Assembly (NCBI RefSeq): GCF_900142565.1
Contig: NZ_FRBH01000005.1
Location: forward strand, 248,001-312,000
Reading direction: 5' to 3'
Length of the DNA: 64,000 bases
Source of the DNA: Chishuiella changwenlii
GTDB taxonomy: Bacteria > Bacteroidota > Bacteroidia > Flavobacteriales > Weeksellaceae
Shown here: positions 35,971-45,056 of the stretch, piece by piece
Numbering within the stretch: the stretch's first letter is position 1
Layout of the letters: every line of letters starts with the position of its first letter
Notes under the pieces: generated by a model
The model's database searches: none
Told to the model about the DNA's origin: nothing
The model's input: the letters and a program-made list of their open reading frames with translations, nothing else
Program-made: the position numbers and the translations under genes

Positions 35971-36513
35971 CTAATTATTACCCTGCATTACATCAATCAA
36001 TAATTGTTTAGCACGTAATAATCTTACTTTTACATTTGGTAAAGTTAAACTTAACTCTTCTGCAATTTCTTTGTATGTTTTATCTTCTATATAACGTAAA
36101 ATGATAATCTTCTGATAAGGTTCTTTTAATTTCTCAATAGACTTTGTGAGCTTATCGTTGTCTTGTTTTAGGATAAGAGATTCTTCTGGTGAGGGTTGAT
36201 CTTCTAATATTTCAAACAAATTTGATTCATCATCAATAGAAATATTAAGTTTTGTAGATTTTCTGATATGATCCACCATTGTATTATGAGCAATAGAAAT
36301 TACCCATGTTGTAAAATCAAAATCTTCATTGTAGAGCTTTAGTTTAGCAAAAACCTTTGTAAAAGTTTCTATTGTAATATCTTCAGACTCTTCTTCGTTC
36401 CTAACTTTACTTAAAACATAATTATAAACTTTTTCCCACAGAAGTTCTATAACAGCATTCTGTGCATTTCGTTTTCCTTTCTTAGCTTCTAAAATTATGT
36501 TCTCTAGGGTCAT
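35971..36513 (-). CDS. ECF-type RNA polymerase sigma factor
   Basis: 180 residues with sigma region 2 (EESEDITIETFTKVFAKL..FTTWVISIAHNTMVDHIRK, about 40-85) and region 4 (EPYQKIIILRYIEDKTYKEIAEELSLTLPNVKVRLLRAKQ, about 128-168). Regions 1.1 and 3 are absent, as in ECF factors. No anti-sigma gene adjoins it; the downstream genes are a peptidase lipoprotein and a barrel. It may work without a dedicated membrane anti-sigma, or that gene lies elsewhere. Confidence 0.92.
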   Translation of the reverse strand: MTLENIILEAKKGKRNAQNAVIELLWEKVYNYVLSKVRNEEESEDITIETFTKVFAKLKLYNEDFDFTTWVISIAHNTMVDHIRKSTKLNISIDDESNLFEILEDQPSPEESLILKQDNDKLTKSIEKLKEPYQKIIILRYIEDKTYKEIAEELSLTLPNVKVRLLRAKQLLIDVMQGNN

Positions 36514-36562
36514 TCAAAATCTCTATAGAAGCTAAATTTAAGCAATTATTTTAAAAAATGGA

Positions 36563-36600
36563 TAAAAAATAAAGAGCACCTTTTTCAAAGCACTCTTTAT
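36563..36600 (-). terminator. Terminator of the second RND operon
   Basis: ATAAAGAG (36569-36576) pairs with CTCTTTAT (36593-36600). On the minus strand the hairpin is followed by a U-rich stretch (36563-36569). It lies 24 bases after the stop of the outer-membrane factor gene. Confidence 0.75.
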
Positions 36601-36624
36601 CTTGTTTATTTGTAATAAATTAAT

Positions 36625-38112
36625 TTATTTGAAATCTATTTTTTTAACATCTGGTCTCTCTAAATCTTTCTGATCCCAGCCTCCTCCTAATGCTTTATAT
36701 ACAGCAACAGTAGTTTTAAGTTGATTTGCTTTCATCTCCACTAAATCAAATTTAGCTTCTAAAGCATCTCTTTGTGTTAAAAGAACTTCCATATAATCTG
36801 CTCTCGCATATTTAAAAAGATCATTAGAAATATCGATAGACTTCGTTAAAGCATCAACCTCTTGAGATTTTAACTGATAACTTCCTTCTAAATTTTTCAC
36901 TTTAGCCATCTGATTTACAACCTCTATATAAGCATTTAAAATTGTTTGCTCATAATGATAAACAGCTTGTATTTGCTTAGAGTTTGCATTATAGTAAGCC
37001 GTTTTTATTGCACTTCTATTAAGTACTGGCGCTACTAAATCTCCTGCTAAATTGTATAAAATTGATTTTGGTCGAATTAAATACATCGGATTAAAAGCTT
37101 GTAAACCAATTCCTGCTGATAAATCTAAAGAAGGATAAAATCTTGCTTTAGCAGATTTTATATCTAATTTAGTTGCAGCTAATTCGTATTCAGCAGCTTT
37201 TATATCTGGTCTATTCGCTAATAAATCTGATGGCAAACCAGAATATACGTTTGCAGGTACAAGGTTATCAAAATTATTCTCTGTACGATCTACATGTTGA
37301 GGAAATCTACCAACTAAAAAATTAATTCTATTTTCAGTTTCAACAATCTCTTGTTGAATCTTATATTGCATGCTTTTCGTATTTAAAACTTGTGCTTCAA
37401 ATCGCTTTACAGCAAGCTCATTACTTCTTGCTCCTTGTTTTAATAATTTTACAACACGCAATGCATTTTCCTGAATTTTGATATTTTCTTGAACAATCTC
37501 TAATTCTTTATCCAATGCTAAAAGATCATAATAAGAATCTGAAATTTCACCTACAATATTTGTAACCATAAAATTTCTTCCCTCAATACTTGCAAGATAT
37601 CTCTCTACTTGAGCTTTTGTTGCATTATGAAGCTTTCCCCAAATATCAGTTTCCCAATTGGCAAATGCACCAACACCAAAATCGAATAAAGGATCTGGCA
37701 TTTCTTTACCTGGTTTAATATCTGTTGTTGCTTCCATTGCTCCAATATTTGTATATCGTGCAACTTTATCTACACCAACGCCAGCTTTTACACCGGCTGT
37801 TGGTAGATATTCCCCTCTTTTACCTCTTATTTCATTTCGAGAAACATTAATTTCTTGTAATGTAATATTCAACTCTTGATTATTTTCTAGAGCAGTTGTA
37901 ATAAGCGCTTGTAACTTTTCGTCCGTAAAAAATTGTTCCCACGTTTGTTTTGCACTATTAATCGTATCATTTGACGAAGAATTACCAAAATTTTCTGGAA
38001 GATTTCTATTCTCTACCTTCTGAGGTAAATCTATTGTTTTACAAGAGCTTAATCCAAATCCTACGCAAGCAATACCTGCGTAGATATATAATTTTATTTT
38101 ATTCTTATTCAT
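36625..38112 (-). CDS. Outer-membrane efflux factor (OprM/NodT-type lipoprotein)
   Basis: About 495 residues from the ATG at 38112, which overlaps the RND stop (TATGAATAA); an ATG at 38130 would add six residues. The signal sequence ends in a lipobox Cys (GLSSC). Two OEP repeats are present: QNLELNI-type helices with GEYLPTAGVKAG and GIGLQA, and the second with LPSDLLANRPDIKAAEYELAATKLDIKSAKARFYPSL. This is the usual OprM/CusC-type signature. It forms the exit duct for the RND pump just upstream. Confidence 0.92.
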   Translation of the reverse strand: MNKNKIKLYIYAGIACVGFGLSSCKTIDLPQKVENRNLPENFGNSSSNDTINSAKQTWEQFFTDEKLQALITTALENNQELNITLQEINVSRNEIRGKRGEYLPTAGVKAGVGVDKVARYTNIGAMEATTDIKPGKEMPDPLFDFGVGAFANWETDIWGKLHNATKAQVERYLASIEGRNFMVTNIVGEISDSYYDLLALDKELEIVQENIKIQENALRVVKLLKQGARSNELAVKRFEAQVLNTKSMQYKIQQEIVETENRINFLVGRFPQHVDRTENNFDNLVPANVYSGLPSDLLANRPDIKAAEYELAATKLDIKSAKARFYPSLDLSAGIGLQAFNPMYLIRPKSILYNLAGDLVAPVLNRSAIKTAYYNANSKQIQAVYHYEQTILNAYIEVVNQMAKVKNLEGSYQLKSQEVDALTKSIDISNDLFKYARADYMEVLLTQRDALEAKFDLVEMKANQLKTTVAVYKALGGGWDQKDLERPDVKKIDFK

Positions 38113-41100
38113 AATGGATAATGTCTTCACTTAATGGTGAATCTTCTTCTTCTTTTAAAATTGTTTTTCCATCTGCCCATTTTGCAAAAATGTAATATAA
38201 TCCAGGGATAATTACAACTCCGAATACAGTTCCGAAAATCATTCCTCCCATAGATGATGCTCCAATTGTATGGTTTCCGATTGCTCCTGCTCCATGAGCA
38301 AAAACTAATGGAATCATACCCGCTATAAATGCAAATGATGTCATTAAAATTGGTCGGAAACGAACTTTTGCTCCTTCAATAGCCGCGTCTGCAATCGACA
38401 TACCTTCTTGACGCTTTTGCACGGCAAATTCTACAATTAAAACGGCATTTTTACCCAATAAACCAACAAGCATAATTAGACCAACTTGCGCATAAATATC
38501 ATTTTGTAAGCCCATTGCTTTTAGTAAAAAGAAAGAACCAAAAAGACCAACTGGCAAAGATGTTATAACTGCTAATGGTAAGATTAAACTTTCGTATTGC
38601 GCTGCTAAAACTAAATAAACGAAAATTACAACAACTAGAAATACATAAATTGCTTCGTTACCGCGACTTGCTTCATCATACGATAAACCTTCCCATGCTA
38701 CTTTATAACCATGTGGTAAAGTTTTTACAGCTGTTTCGTTAATTGCTTGTATAGCATCTGCAGTTGTATATCCTGCAGCAGGAAGTCCTCTAATAGCAGC
38801 AGAATTATACATATTGTAACGTGTAATTTCATTTGGTCCTTGTGTTTTCTTCATTGTCATAAATGCTGAATAAGGCACCATTTCATCTCTATCGTTTTTA
38901 ACATACAGACTTAAAATATCTGAAGGTAATCGTCTAAATTCTGGTCCAGATTGCACATATACTTTAAAGAATTGTCCAAATCGAATGAAACCTTGTTCGT
39001 ATGTACTACCAATTAAGATGTTTAAATTATCCATTGCTTTCCCAATAGAAACTCCTTTTTGCATTGCAGCATTATTATCGAATACTAATTCGTATTGTGG
39101 ATAATTAGCAGCAAAGAAAGTAAACACACCAGTTAATTCTTTACGTTTCTTTAATTCTACCATGAAATCTTTGTTCACTTTGTCAAACTCTTGGTAGTTT
39201 GTATCTCTATTAAGGTCTAATAATCTCATAGAAAAACCTCCAGAAGAACCAAATCCAGGTACTGCAGGTGGCTCAAAGAACTCTATTGTCGCCCCTAAAC
39301 CTTTCGATTTTTCTTCTAATTCCTCCATTACTTCTTTTACAGAATGTTCTCTATCTCCCCAAGGTTTAAGGTTTATTAAACAAGTACCAGCATTAGAACC
39401 TCTACCTTCTGTCATAATCTCATATCCCGCTAAAGAAGAAACAGATTCAACTCCATCTACTTTCTCAGCAACACTTTGTAATGCTCTAGAAACTTTATTT
39501 GTTTGCTCTAATGTAGATCCCGGAGGTGTTTGTATAATAGCGTAAATAGTTCCTTGATCTTCTGTTGGAATAAATCCTCCTGGTAAACTTTTATTTACAA
39601 CAAAAATTCCCACACAGAAAACAGCTAATACTCCCCATGTTAATGCTCTTCTATTTACAATCTTTTTTAATAATGATGAGTACTTACCTGTCAATTTATC
39701 AAACAGATTATTAAAACCATCTATAAATCTTGTAAATAGATTAACCTTTTTAGGTTTTCCATGATTATTTTTAAGCAACATTGCACACAAAACAGGTGTT
39801 AGTGTAAGTGCAATTAATGCAGAAATAACAATAGAACTTGCCATTGTAATAGAGAATTGTCTAAAGAAAGTACCAACTGGTCCAGACATAAATGAAATTG
39901 GTAAGAATACCGAAACCATTACAGCAGTAATTGCTATAATTGCTCCTGAAATTTCTCCCATTACTTCTTGTACAGCTTTAAATGGAGTTTGATTCTTTTC
40001 TTCCATCTTCGCATGGACGGCTTCTACAACAACAATTGCATCATCGACAACAATACCAATGGCGAGCACTAGAGCGAATAATGTTACAAGGTTTATTGTT
40101 AAACCAAAAAACTGCATAACGAAGAATGCTCCAATTAATGAAACAGGTACTGCTATAATAGGTATTAATGTAGAACGCCAATCTCCTAAAAATATAAATA
40201 CAACAATTGCAACCAATATAAAGGCATCGCGAAGTGTATCTATAACTTGTTCTATAGAGGCGTCTAAGAATTTAGAAACGTCATAACTAATTTTATAATC
40301 TACTCCTGGAGGAAAGTTCTTTTTCAACTCTTCCATTTTAGCTTTAATTCCTTTAATTACATCACTTGCATTACTTCCGTAATTTTGTTTCAATACAATA
40401 GAAGCAGATGGATGCCCGTCTAAATTTGAATAGATATCAAAAAACTCACTTCCTAATTCTACTTTACCAATGTCTTTTAATTTTACATTTTCTCCTTCAG
40501 AATTGGCTCTAATAATAATATTCCCATATTCTTCTGGTTTATTGTATTGTCCTTTATAAGTAAGTACATATTCTAAAGATTGTGCCGCTATACCAGAACT
40601 TTGACCAATTCTACCAGGACGCCCTATGATACTCTGCTCTCCTATCGCCTTCATTACCTCATCTACAGAAATATCATAGGCTCTCATTCTTTCAGGATTT
40701 AACCAAATACGCATAGCGTATCTTCTACTTCCTAAAATTTGTGATCTTGCGATACCTGGAATACGGTTTATCTCTGGAATAATATTTACAGTTGAATAAT
40801 TGTATAGGAATTTTTCGTCCATACTTTTATCTTTACTATAAAGATTGACATACATTAACATACTTGGCTGTACAGGGTTTACAATAACCCCTTCTTTTTG
40901 TACAAGCTCTGGTAGTAATGGCATTACTTGATCTATTCTTGTTTTTACTAAAACGGTTGCTATATTGGGATCTGTCCCTGGGTCAAAAACAACGTTTACA
41001 GTTGCTTCCCCAGCACTTGTTGCATCCGTAGACATGTATCTCATTCCTTGTACACCATTAATAGCATTTTCTATGGTGATTAATGATGATTTTACCAATA

Positions 41101-41266
41101 CATCTGCACTAGATCCTGGATACGCTATACTTACCGCAACAGTTGTTGGAGCAATTTGTGGAAATTGTTCTGTTGGAAGTTGTTTAATTGCTAAACCTCC
41201 TACAAACAGAATAATAACCGAAATTACAATTGCAAAAACTGGTCGGTGAATTATTTTCTTAAACAT
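38105..41266 (-). CDS. RND efflux pump permease, HAE1 (AcrB/MexB) type
   Basis: 1053 residues. The start MFKKIIHRPVFAIVISVIILFVGG and the motif LPTEQFPQIAPTTVAVSIAYPGSSADV are textbook HAE1. The helix-4 Asp pair lies in GIVVDDAIVVVEAV (about 402-415), and GFIPTEDQG begins the second half near 570. The porter phenylalanine-rich region suggests amphiphilic drugs, bile salts or dyes. It is flanked by its HlyD gene (17-base gap) and the overlapping outer-membrane factor gene. No local regulator gene is seen for this operon, in contrast to the first pump. Confidence 0.95.
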   Translation of the reverse strand: MFKKIIHRPVFAIVISVIILFVGGLAIKQLPTEQFPQIAPTTVAVSIAYPGSSADVLVKSSLITIENAINGVQGMRYMSTDATSAGEATVNVVFDPGTDPNIATVLVKTRIDQVMPLLPELVQKEGVIVNPVQPSMLMYVNLYSKDKSMDEKFLYNYSTVNIIPEINRIPGIARSQILGSRRYAMRIWLNPERMRAYDISVDEVMKAIGEQSIIGRPGRIGQSSGIAAQSLEYVLTYKGQYNKPEEYGNIIIRANSEGENVKLKDIGKVELGSEFFDIYSNLDGHPSASIVLKQNYGSNASDVIKGIKAKMEELKKNFPPGVDYKISYDVSKFLDASIEQVIDTLRDAFILVAIVVFIFLGDWRSTLIPIIAVPVSLIGAFFVMQFFGLTINLVTLFALVLAIGIVVDDAIVVVEAVHAKMEEKNQTPFKAVQEVMGEISGAIIAITAVMVSVFLPISFMSGPVGTFFRQFSITMASSIVISALIALTLTPVLCAMLLKNNHGKPKKVNLFTRFIDGFNNLFDKLTGKYSSLLKKIVNRRALTWGVLAVFCVGIFVVNKSLPGGFIPTEDQGTIYAIIQTPPGSTLEQTNKVSRALQSVAEKVDGVESVSSLAGYEIMTEGRGSNAGTCLINLKPWGDREHSVKEVMEELEEKSKGLGATIEFFEPPAVPGFGSSGGFSMRLLDLNRDTNYQEFDKVNKDFMVELKKRKELTGVFTFFAANYPQYELVFDNNAAMQKGVSIGKAMDNLNILIGSTYEQGFIRFGQFFKVYVQSGPEFRRLPSDILSLYVKNDRDEMVPYSAFMTMKKTQGPNEITRYNMYNSAAIRGLPAAGYTTADAIQAINETAVKTLPHGYKVAWEGLSYDEASRGNEAIYVFLVVVIFVYLVLAAQYESLILPLAVITSLPVGLFGSFFLLKAMGLQNDIYAQVGLIMLVGLLGKNAVLIVEFAVQKRQEGMSIADAAIEGAKVRFRPILMTSFAFIAGMIPLVFAHGAGAIGNHTIGASSMGGMIFGTVFGVVIIPGLYYIFAKWADGKTILKEEEDSPLSEDIIHYE

Positions 41267-41283
41267 AATTTATGCAATTTTAA

Positions 41284-42369
41284 TTATTCTGAATACAAAT
41301 CTAAATCGGACATAACCTTTTTAGGTTGAATATATTTTGTCGCAATTTTCTGATTGTCTTGTACTTTACGAAGTCCTTCTAGTAATATTTTATCCCCTTT
41401 ATTTAATCCTGAAGAAACCACATAAATATGAGGTAATTCTGCTGCAACCTTAATTTCTCTTGCTTTTGCAACATTATTTTTATCTATAACGTAAACATAT
41501 TTTTTCTCTAAAACTTCAAAAGTTGCTTTTTGAGGAATCATAATAGCATTAGCGTAAGGTGTTGTGATTAATATATTACCTGTTTGACCATAACGAAGTA
41601 ATCTCTTTGGATTTAAGAATGTTGCTCTATACGCGATATTCCCTGTTTCGTTATTAAAATCAGATTCTATAGTTTCCACTACTCCATCTTGATCATACAT
41701 CTGCTCATTGGCTAACTGTAATTTTACGTGTAAAAAATTATTGTCACCTTTATGATACATCTGATTTAAATATTCAGCTTCTGGAACATTAAAATAGACC
41801 CACATTTTACTGTTATCAGATAATTCTGTCATTAAATCTCCATCAGTAACTAAACTTCCTTTACGTACATGGAATCTACCAACAATTCCATCAAATGGAG
41901 CTCTAATATCTGTAAACTGAAGATGAGTATTCATTTCAGCAACCTCTGCTCTAGCTTTATCTAGTTTAGCTCTAGCCATAGACATTTCTTGTGGTGCAAC
42001 AATGTCTTTATCTGCTAAACTTTTTGTGTTTTTATATTCAATTTCAGCGTATCTAGCTTCTGCTTGTGCTCTATTTACATCTGTTTGATATAGATTAGGC
42101 ATTATTTTAAATAATAATTGACCTTTTTTTACACTTTGTCCTTCATCAACATAAATCTTCTCTAAATAACCTTTTTCTTGTGCTCTTAGTTCTATATGAT
42201 TAATTGATCTAATTTGAGCTACATAGTTTTTATTGATTATTGTATCTTGTACTAATGGACTTGTAATTTTAAATTCTTCAGAAGCAACCGCTTCTTCTTT
42301 TTTTGTGTTGCAACCAACAAAAAATAATGTTGCACACACGTTAATAATCATAAGGCTTTTCTTAACCAT
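41284..42369 (-). CDS. RND periplasmic adaptor (AcrA-like lipoprotein)
   Basis: 361 residues with a lipobox (FFVGC, Cys19). Domains are in the usual order: lipoyl half ELRAQEKGYLEKIYVDEGQSVKKGQLLF, a hairpin of about 65 residues (NRAQAEARYAEIEYKN to MARAKLDKARAEVAEM), the second lipoyl half RAPFDGIVGRFHVRKGSLV, then beta-barrel (MWVYFNVPEAEYL) and membrane-proximal domains. It is the first gene of the adaptor-pump-channel operon. The adaptor is lipid-anchored, unlike the adaptor of the first pump. Confidence 0.93.
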   Translation of the reverse strand: MVKKSLMIINVCATLFFVGCNTKKEEAVASEEFKITSPLVQDTIINKNYVAQIRSINHIELRAQEKGYLEKIYVDEGQSVKKGQLLFKIMPNLYQTDVNRAQAEARYAEIEYKNTKSLADKDIVAPQEMSMARAKLDKARAEVAEMNTHLQFTDIRAPFDGIVGRFHVRKGSLVTDGDLMTELSDNSKMWVYFNVPEAEYLNQMYHKGDNNFLHVKLQLANEQMYDQDGVVETIESDFNNETGNIAYRATFLNPKRLLRYGQTGNILITTPYANAIMIPQKATFEVLEKKYVYVIDKNNVAKAREIKVAAELPHIYVVSSGLNKGDKILLEGLRKVQDNQKIATKYIQPKKVMSDLDLYSE

Positions 42370-42482
42370 AGTGATAATTATTTAACAATAGTTCTTAATG
42401 ATAATTTTTGATAAATAGTAGTTATGAGATTAAGCCAATACAGCAACCTCTATAACATTATTACGGAAAAAGAAAAGCAAAA

Positions 42483-42941
42483 TCACAGCCTGATTACTCT
42501 GTAAACAATAAACAGAGTATCAAGAAGATTGTTTGTTTGAGAGTGGTCTCGATAAGAAGGCGAACTGTTTGTATACAATTCACTTAAAAAAGTAAGATAT
42601 AACTTCGATAAGTTTATCGCAGTAAGTATATCAGAATTGTTGTTATTAGAATCAACTTCTGTTATTTCTACCTCAGCTTCTACTAAATCTACTTTATAAT
42701 GAAAATGATCTGGTAAAAGAGCAGAATATTTAAAGTTATTTGGATGTTCAACAGTAATTTTACTATGACTATGACGATGAGATCTAATCTCTAATCCTGT
42801 TGAATGTTGATTCTTCTCGAAATGATTAAAATTTTTCTCAATATTTAATGTGTGTGTAATCCCACGATCATTCTTAGCATTTACTACCGAAATTATCGCG
42901 AAAAAAAATAACAAAAAATATGTATAAAATCTTGTTCTCAT
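42483..42941 (-). CDS. Small secreted protein of unknown function with His-rich segment
   Basis: 152 residues from the ATG complementary to 42939-42941 (MRTRFYTYF); a longer frame from 42968 adds nine residues and weakens the signal peptide. The signal peptide is cleaved near VVNA. A basic-histidine stretch (RSHRHSHSK) and DHFHYK follow, then an acidic VEAEVEITEVDSNNN. I do not recognise a family. It lies 113 bases upstream of the adaptor gene, so it may head the second efflux operon. The histidines could bind metal, but nothing proves it. Confidence 0.6.
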   Translation of the reverse strand: MRTRFYTYFLLFFFAIISVVNAKNDRGITHTLNIEKNFNHFEKNQHSTGLEIRSHRHSHSKITVEHPNNFKYSALLPDHFHYKVDLVEAEVEITEVDSNNNNSDILTAINLSKLYLTFLSELYTNSSPSYRDHSQTNNLLDTLFIVYRVIRL

Positions 42942-43146
42942 TTGACGAGTCAAAATAACTAAAAACATAAATGTTAAACAACATCTAGAACCTTAAAATA
43001 ACGTTAAATTTAATTCTTATTAAATAGAGACATTTTAATAATATATTAAATACTAAACTATTAAATGATTATTAGTATTTTAGATCAAATTTTTTACCCA
43101 AAAAATGGCGAATTATAGATCTTAAAAAATCAATAATATTATAAAA

Positions 43147-43290
43147 ATGACAGATTATAAAGTAATATATGGCTTCAGTACAGAAGAATTAGAAAATAAA
43201 GTAAACAAATATTTATCACAAGGCTATAAATTGGCTGGAGGAGTTTGTGCAGATAATGATTCATATCTACAAGCTATTTACAAGGGTTAA
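43147..43290 (+). CDS. 47-residue DUF1737 protein
   Basis: ATG at 43147 to TAA at 43288 encodes MTDYKVIYGFSTEELENKVN..., 47 residues. YKVIYG, the EELENKVNKYLSQGYKLAGGV core and the terminal YLQAIYK match the DUF1737 pattern (short stand-alone or fused domains of unknown function). An A-rich leader precedes the ATG, and a strong hairpin follows directly. It is the only plus-strand gene between two minus-strand blocks, so it is a monocistronic unit. Confidence 0.8.
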   Translation: MTDYKVIYGFSTEELENKVNKYLSQGYKLAGGVCADNDSYLQAIYKG

Positions 43291-43291
43291 T

Positions 43292-43329
43292 AAAAAAAGC
43301 TTCAGTAAAATAAATTACTAAAGCTTTTT
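43292..43329. terminator. Bidirectional terminator for the DUF1737 gene and the tRNA-Gln array
   Basis: AAAAAGCTTCAGTAA (43294-43308) pairs with TTACTAAAGCTTTTT (43315-43329) apart from a single mismatch. A and T tracts flank it on both sides, so it can end the plus-strand small gene and the minus-strand tRNA transcript. Confidence 0.85.
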
Positions 43330-43331
43330 CG

Positions 43332-43402
43332 TAGACCCACAGGGATTCGAACCCCAACTAGCGGCACCAAAAACCGATGTGCTACCGTTACACCATGGGT
43401 CT
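43332..43402 (-). tRNA. tRNA-Gln (anticodon TTG), copy 1
   Basis: Read on the minus strand: acceptor AGACCCA/TGGGTCT, D arm GTGT-AACGGTA-GCAC, anticodon loop TTTTGGT with TTG at 34-36, T loop TTCGAAT. The total is 70 bases plus discriminator A. CCA is not encoded. The top pair of the anticodon stem (27-43) is a U-C mismatch in all three copies. It is the last of three identical genes in one array. Confidence 0.93.
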
Positions 43403-43436
43403 GTCCATGATTGTTATAAAATTGAAAAGAAAATTG

Positions 43437-43507
43437 TAGACCCACAGGGATTCGAACCCCAACTAGCGGCACCAAAAACCGATGTGCTACCGTTACACCA
43501 TGGGTCT
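43437..43507 (-). tRNA. tRNA-Gln (anticodon TTG), copy 2
   Basis: Identical to copies 1 and 3 over the whole gene. Spacers to its neighbours are 34 bases (to copy 1) and 80 bases (to copy 3) and are unrelated to each other. CCA is not encoded. Confidence 0.93.
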
Positions 43508-43587
43508 CTATAATTTCTATTTCAATTTGCAATTTTTATCTCTAGATAAAATGTCAATAATACTTCTATTAATGCATAAGACTTTTG

Positions 43588-43658
43588 TAGACCCACAGGG
43601 ATTCGAACCCCAACTAGCGGCACCAAAAACCGATGTGCTACCGTTACACCATGGGTCT
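43588..43658 (-). tRNA. tRNA-Gln (anticodon TTG), copy 3 (promoter-proximal)
   Basis: Identical to the other two copies. It is closest to the promoter at 43676-43706 and so is transcribed first. CCA is not encoded. Confidence 0.93.
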
Positions 43659-43675
43659 CTGTCTTAATTGCTGTG

Positions 43676-43706
43676 CAAATATAGAAAGGTTTTTTAATTC
43701 TCCAAA
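43676..43706 (-). promoter_or_regulatory. Promoter of the tRNA-Gln array
   Basis: On the minus strand: TTTG (43706-43703), 19-base spacer, TATATTTG (43683-43676), a perfect Bacteroidota consensus 18 bases before the first tRNA. Confidence 0.8.
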
Positions 43707-43791
43707 ACTAATTTTACAAGTTTTTAGCTAAAACAGACGTATGTTTTGATAAGGTATTGAAAATGAATTTTAAAAAAACATTATTTTTTTA

Positions 43792-44964
43792 CTAAATTTT
43801 CATTTTTATAATTTGATTCTTAAATTTTCGCTTCAAATCTTGTCCACAATCAAAAATCATTTGCTCATTAGAAGGAAAAAAAGCAAGTCTATGACTCAAC
43901 ATATCTAAATAACTTCTTTCTAAAACACGTTTATCTCCTGTAAATTTTCCTGCAGAATCTGAAAAAACAAACTGACTTATTAAATCCATAGATTCTAATG
44001 GTTGTTGTTTTTGATTATCTACTAAATAATATCTTGCAGTTATGGCAGCTTCTTTTACCCTTCTTATCTCTTCAAATCTTCCTCTTACTTTTACATAACG
44101 ATCAACCATAATTGGTTTATCGTCTTTATCCTTTACAACTTTACCATCTTTCCTTAATTCCTCTTTCCCATCAACAATATCTTTTTCAAACGTATGTGTT
44201 TCAATTTTTTCTTGTTCGGGAGAAACGAAAATTCGCTCAAAACTTAATTCAATTATATAATCAAAAGAATTATTTGCTTGACCTGTATAAAAGTTAGTCC
44301 ATTCGGAATTCATTCCGTATGAATCAAAGTTCAATAAATCAGCCTCTAATCTTTTTGGAATTACAACTTCTGTATTATTTCGTAACTGAACTAATACTTT
44401 ATACATTCCTTTCTGTTTAGCAGAATTCATTAAAATTCTAGCATCTCTGTAATTAGGATAAACAGTTTCTAAATTTTTAAAATTATAATAAGCTGTTTGT
44501 GCATTTAATTTCCCTCCTAAATCTAAGAACGATAAACCTTCATCGTACAAAAATTGAGCATACTTTTCTTGAATTGATTTATAAGCGTTTGAATAATCCT
44601 TGGTTTTAAAATAATAATCTTTTCCCTTAACTAATCTACCTTGTAAACCAGCTACGTTTTTTTGACGCTCTTGTAATCTGTTTATAATTAGATAGGCTTC
44701 CTTGTATTTTGCAGTACCACTTAACGTTTCTATTTCTTTTAAACGTAATTCGTCTTGTTGTTGTCCTTTGTGATACGATTCGCTAATTAATGGTAAATAC
44801 TTTAATCCATTTTTTTCGGACGGATTTTTTATATAAGCCTGATAAGATTGCTCAAAAGCTTGCTGAAAGTCTCCAGATACCAAAGCAGTATTTGCTTGCT
44901 TATATGTATTACAGTTTGTTAGAAGTATAAAGATGAGAGATAGAGCCAGTAATTTTATTTTCAT
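43792..44964 (-). CDS. TPR-like lipoprotein of unknown function
   Basis: About 390 residues from the ATG complementary to 44962-44964 (MKIKLLALSL), which gives a clean lipoprotein signal with LLTNC; the frame extends upstream to 44997 but that would spoil the signal. The N-terminal half is helical and TPR-like (ANTALVSGDFQQAFEQSYQAYIKNP, KYKEAYLIINRLQER). The second half has beta character with ERIFVSPEQEKIETHTFEKD. I do not know a function. It lies alone upstream of the tRNA array and downstream of guaA. Confidence 0.75.
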   Translation of the reverse strand: MKIKLLALSLIFILLTNCNTYKQANTALVSGDFQQAFEQSYQAYIKNPSEKNGLKYLPLISESYHKGQQQDELRLKEIETLSGTAKYKEAYLIINRLQERQKNVAGLQGRLVKGKDYYFKTKDYSNAYKSIQEKYAQFLYDEGLSFLDLGGKLNAQTAYYNFKNLETVYPNYRDARILMNSAKQKGMYKVLVQLRNNTEVVIPKRLEADLLNFDSYGMNSEWTNFYTGQANNSFDYIIELSFERIFVSPEQEKIETHTFEKDIVDGKEELRKDGKVVKDKDDKPIMVDRYVKVRGRFEEIRRVKEAAITARYYLVDNQKQQPLESMDLISQFVFSDSAGKFTGDKRVLERSYLDMLSHRLAFFPSNEQMIFDCGQDLKRKFKNQIIKMKI

Positions 44965-45009
44965 TGATTGGATTATATAATTTGTACAAATTAACAAAAA
45001 GAAAGTTTA

Positions 45010-45045
45010 CAAAAAACAAAAGTCAGCACAAAGGCTGACTTTTTA
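45010..45045. terminator. Terminator of guaA
   Basis: AAAGTCAGC (45019-45027) pairs perfectly with GCTGACTTT (45034-45042). An A-rich run on one side and a T run on the other allow use in both directions; guaA (minus) ends 15 bases away. Confidence 0.88.
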
Positions 45046-45056
45046 TTTTTTATAAT

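Noticed and set aside
21799-42369. Heavy-metal (Cus/Czc) efflux islands
   Set aside because: Both RND pumps have drug-type porter sequences without the methionine or histidine metal relay, and no metal regulators, P-type ATPases or CusF-like genes are nearby.
43302-43667. Three long repeats with spacers, and open frames repeating GVTVAHRFLVPL-type peptides
   Set aside because: They resemble a CRISPR or a repeat protein at first sight, but the repeats fold as tRNA-Gln (TTG) and the spacers differ in length (34 and 80 bases). The frames are shadows of the tRNA genes.
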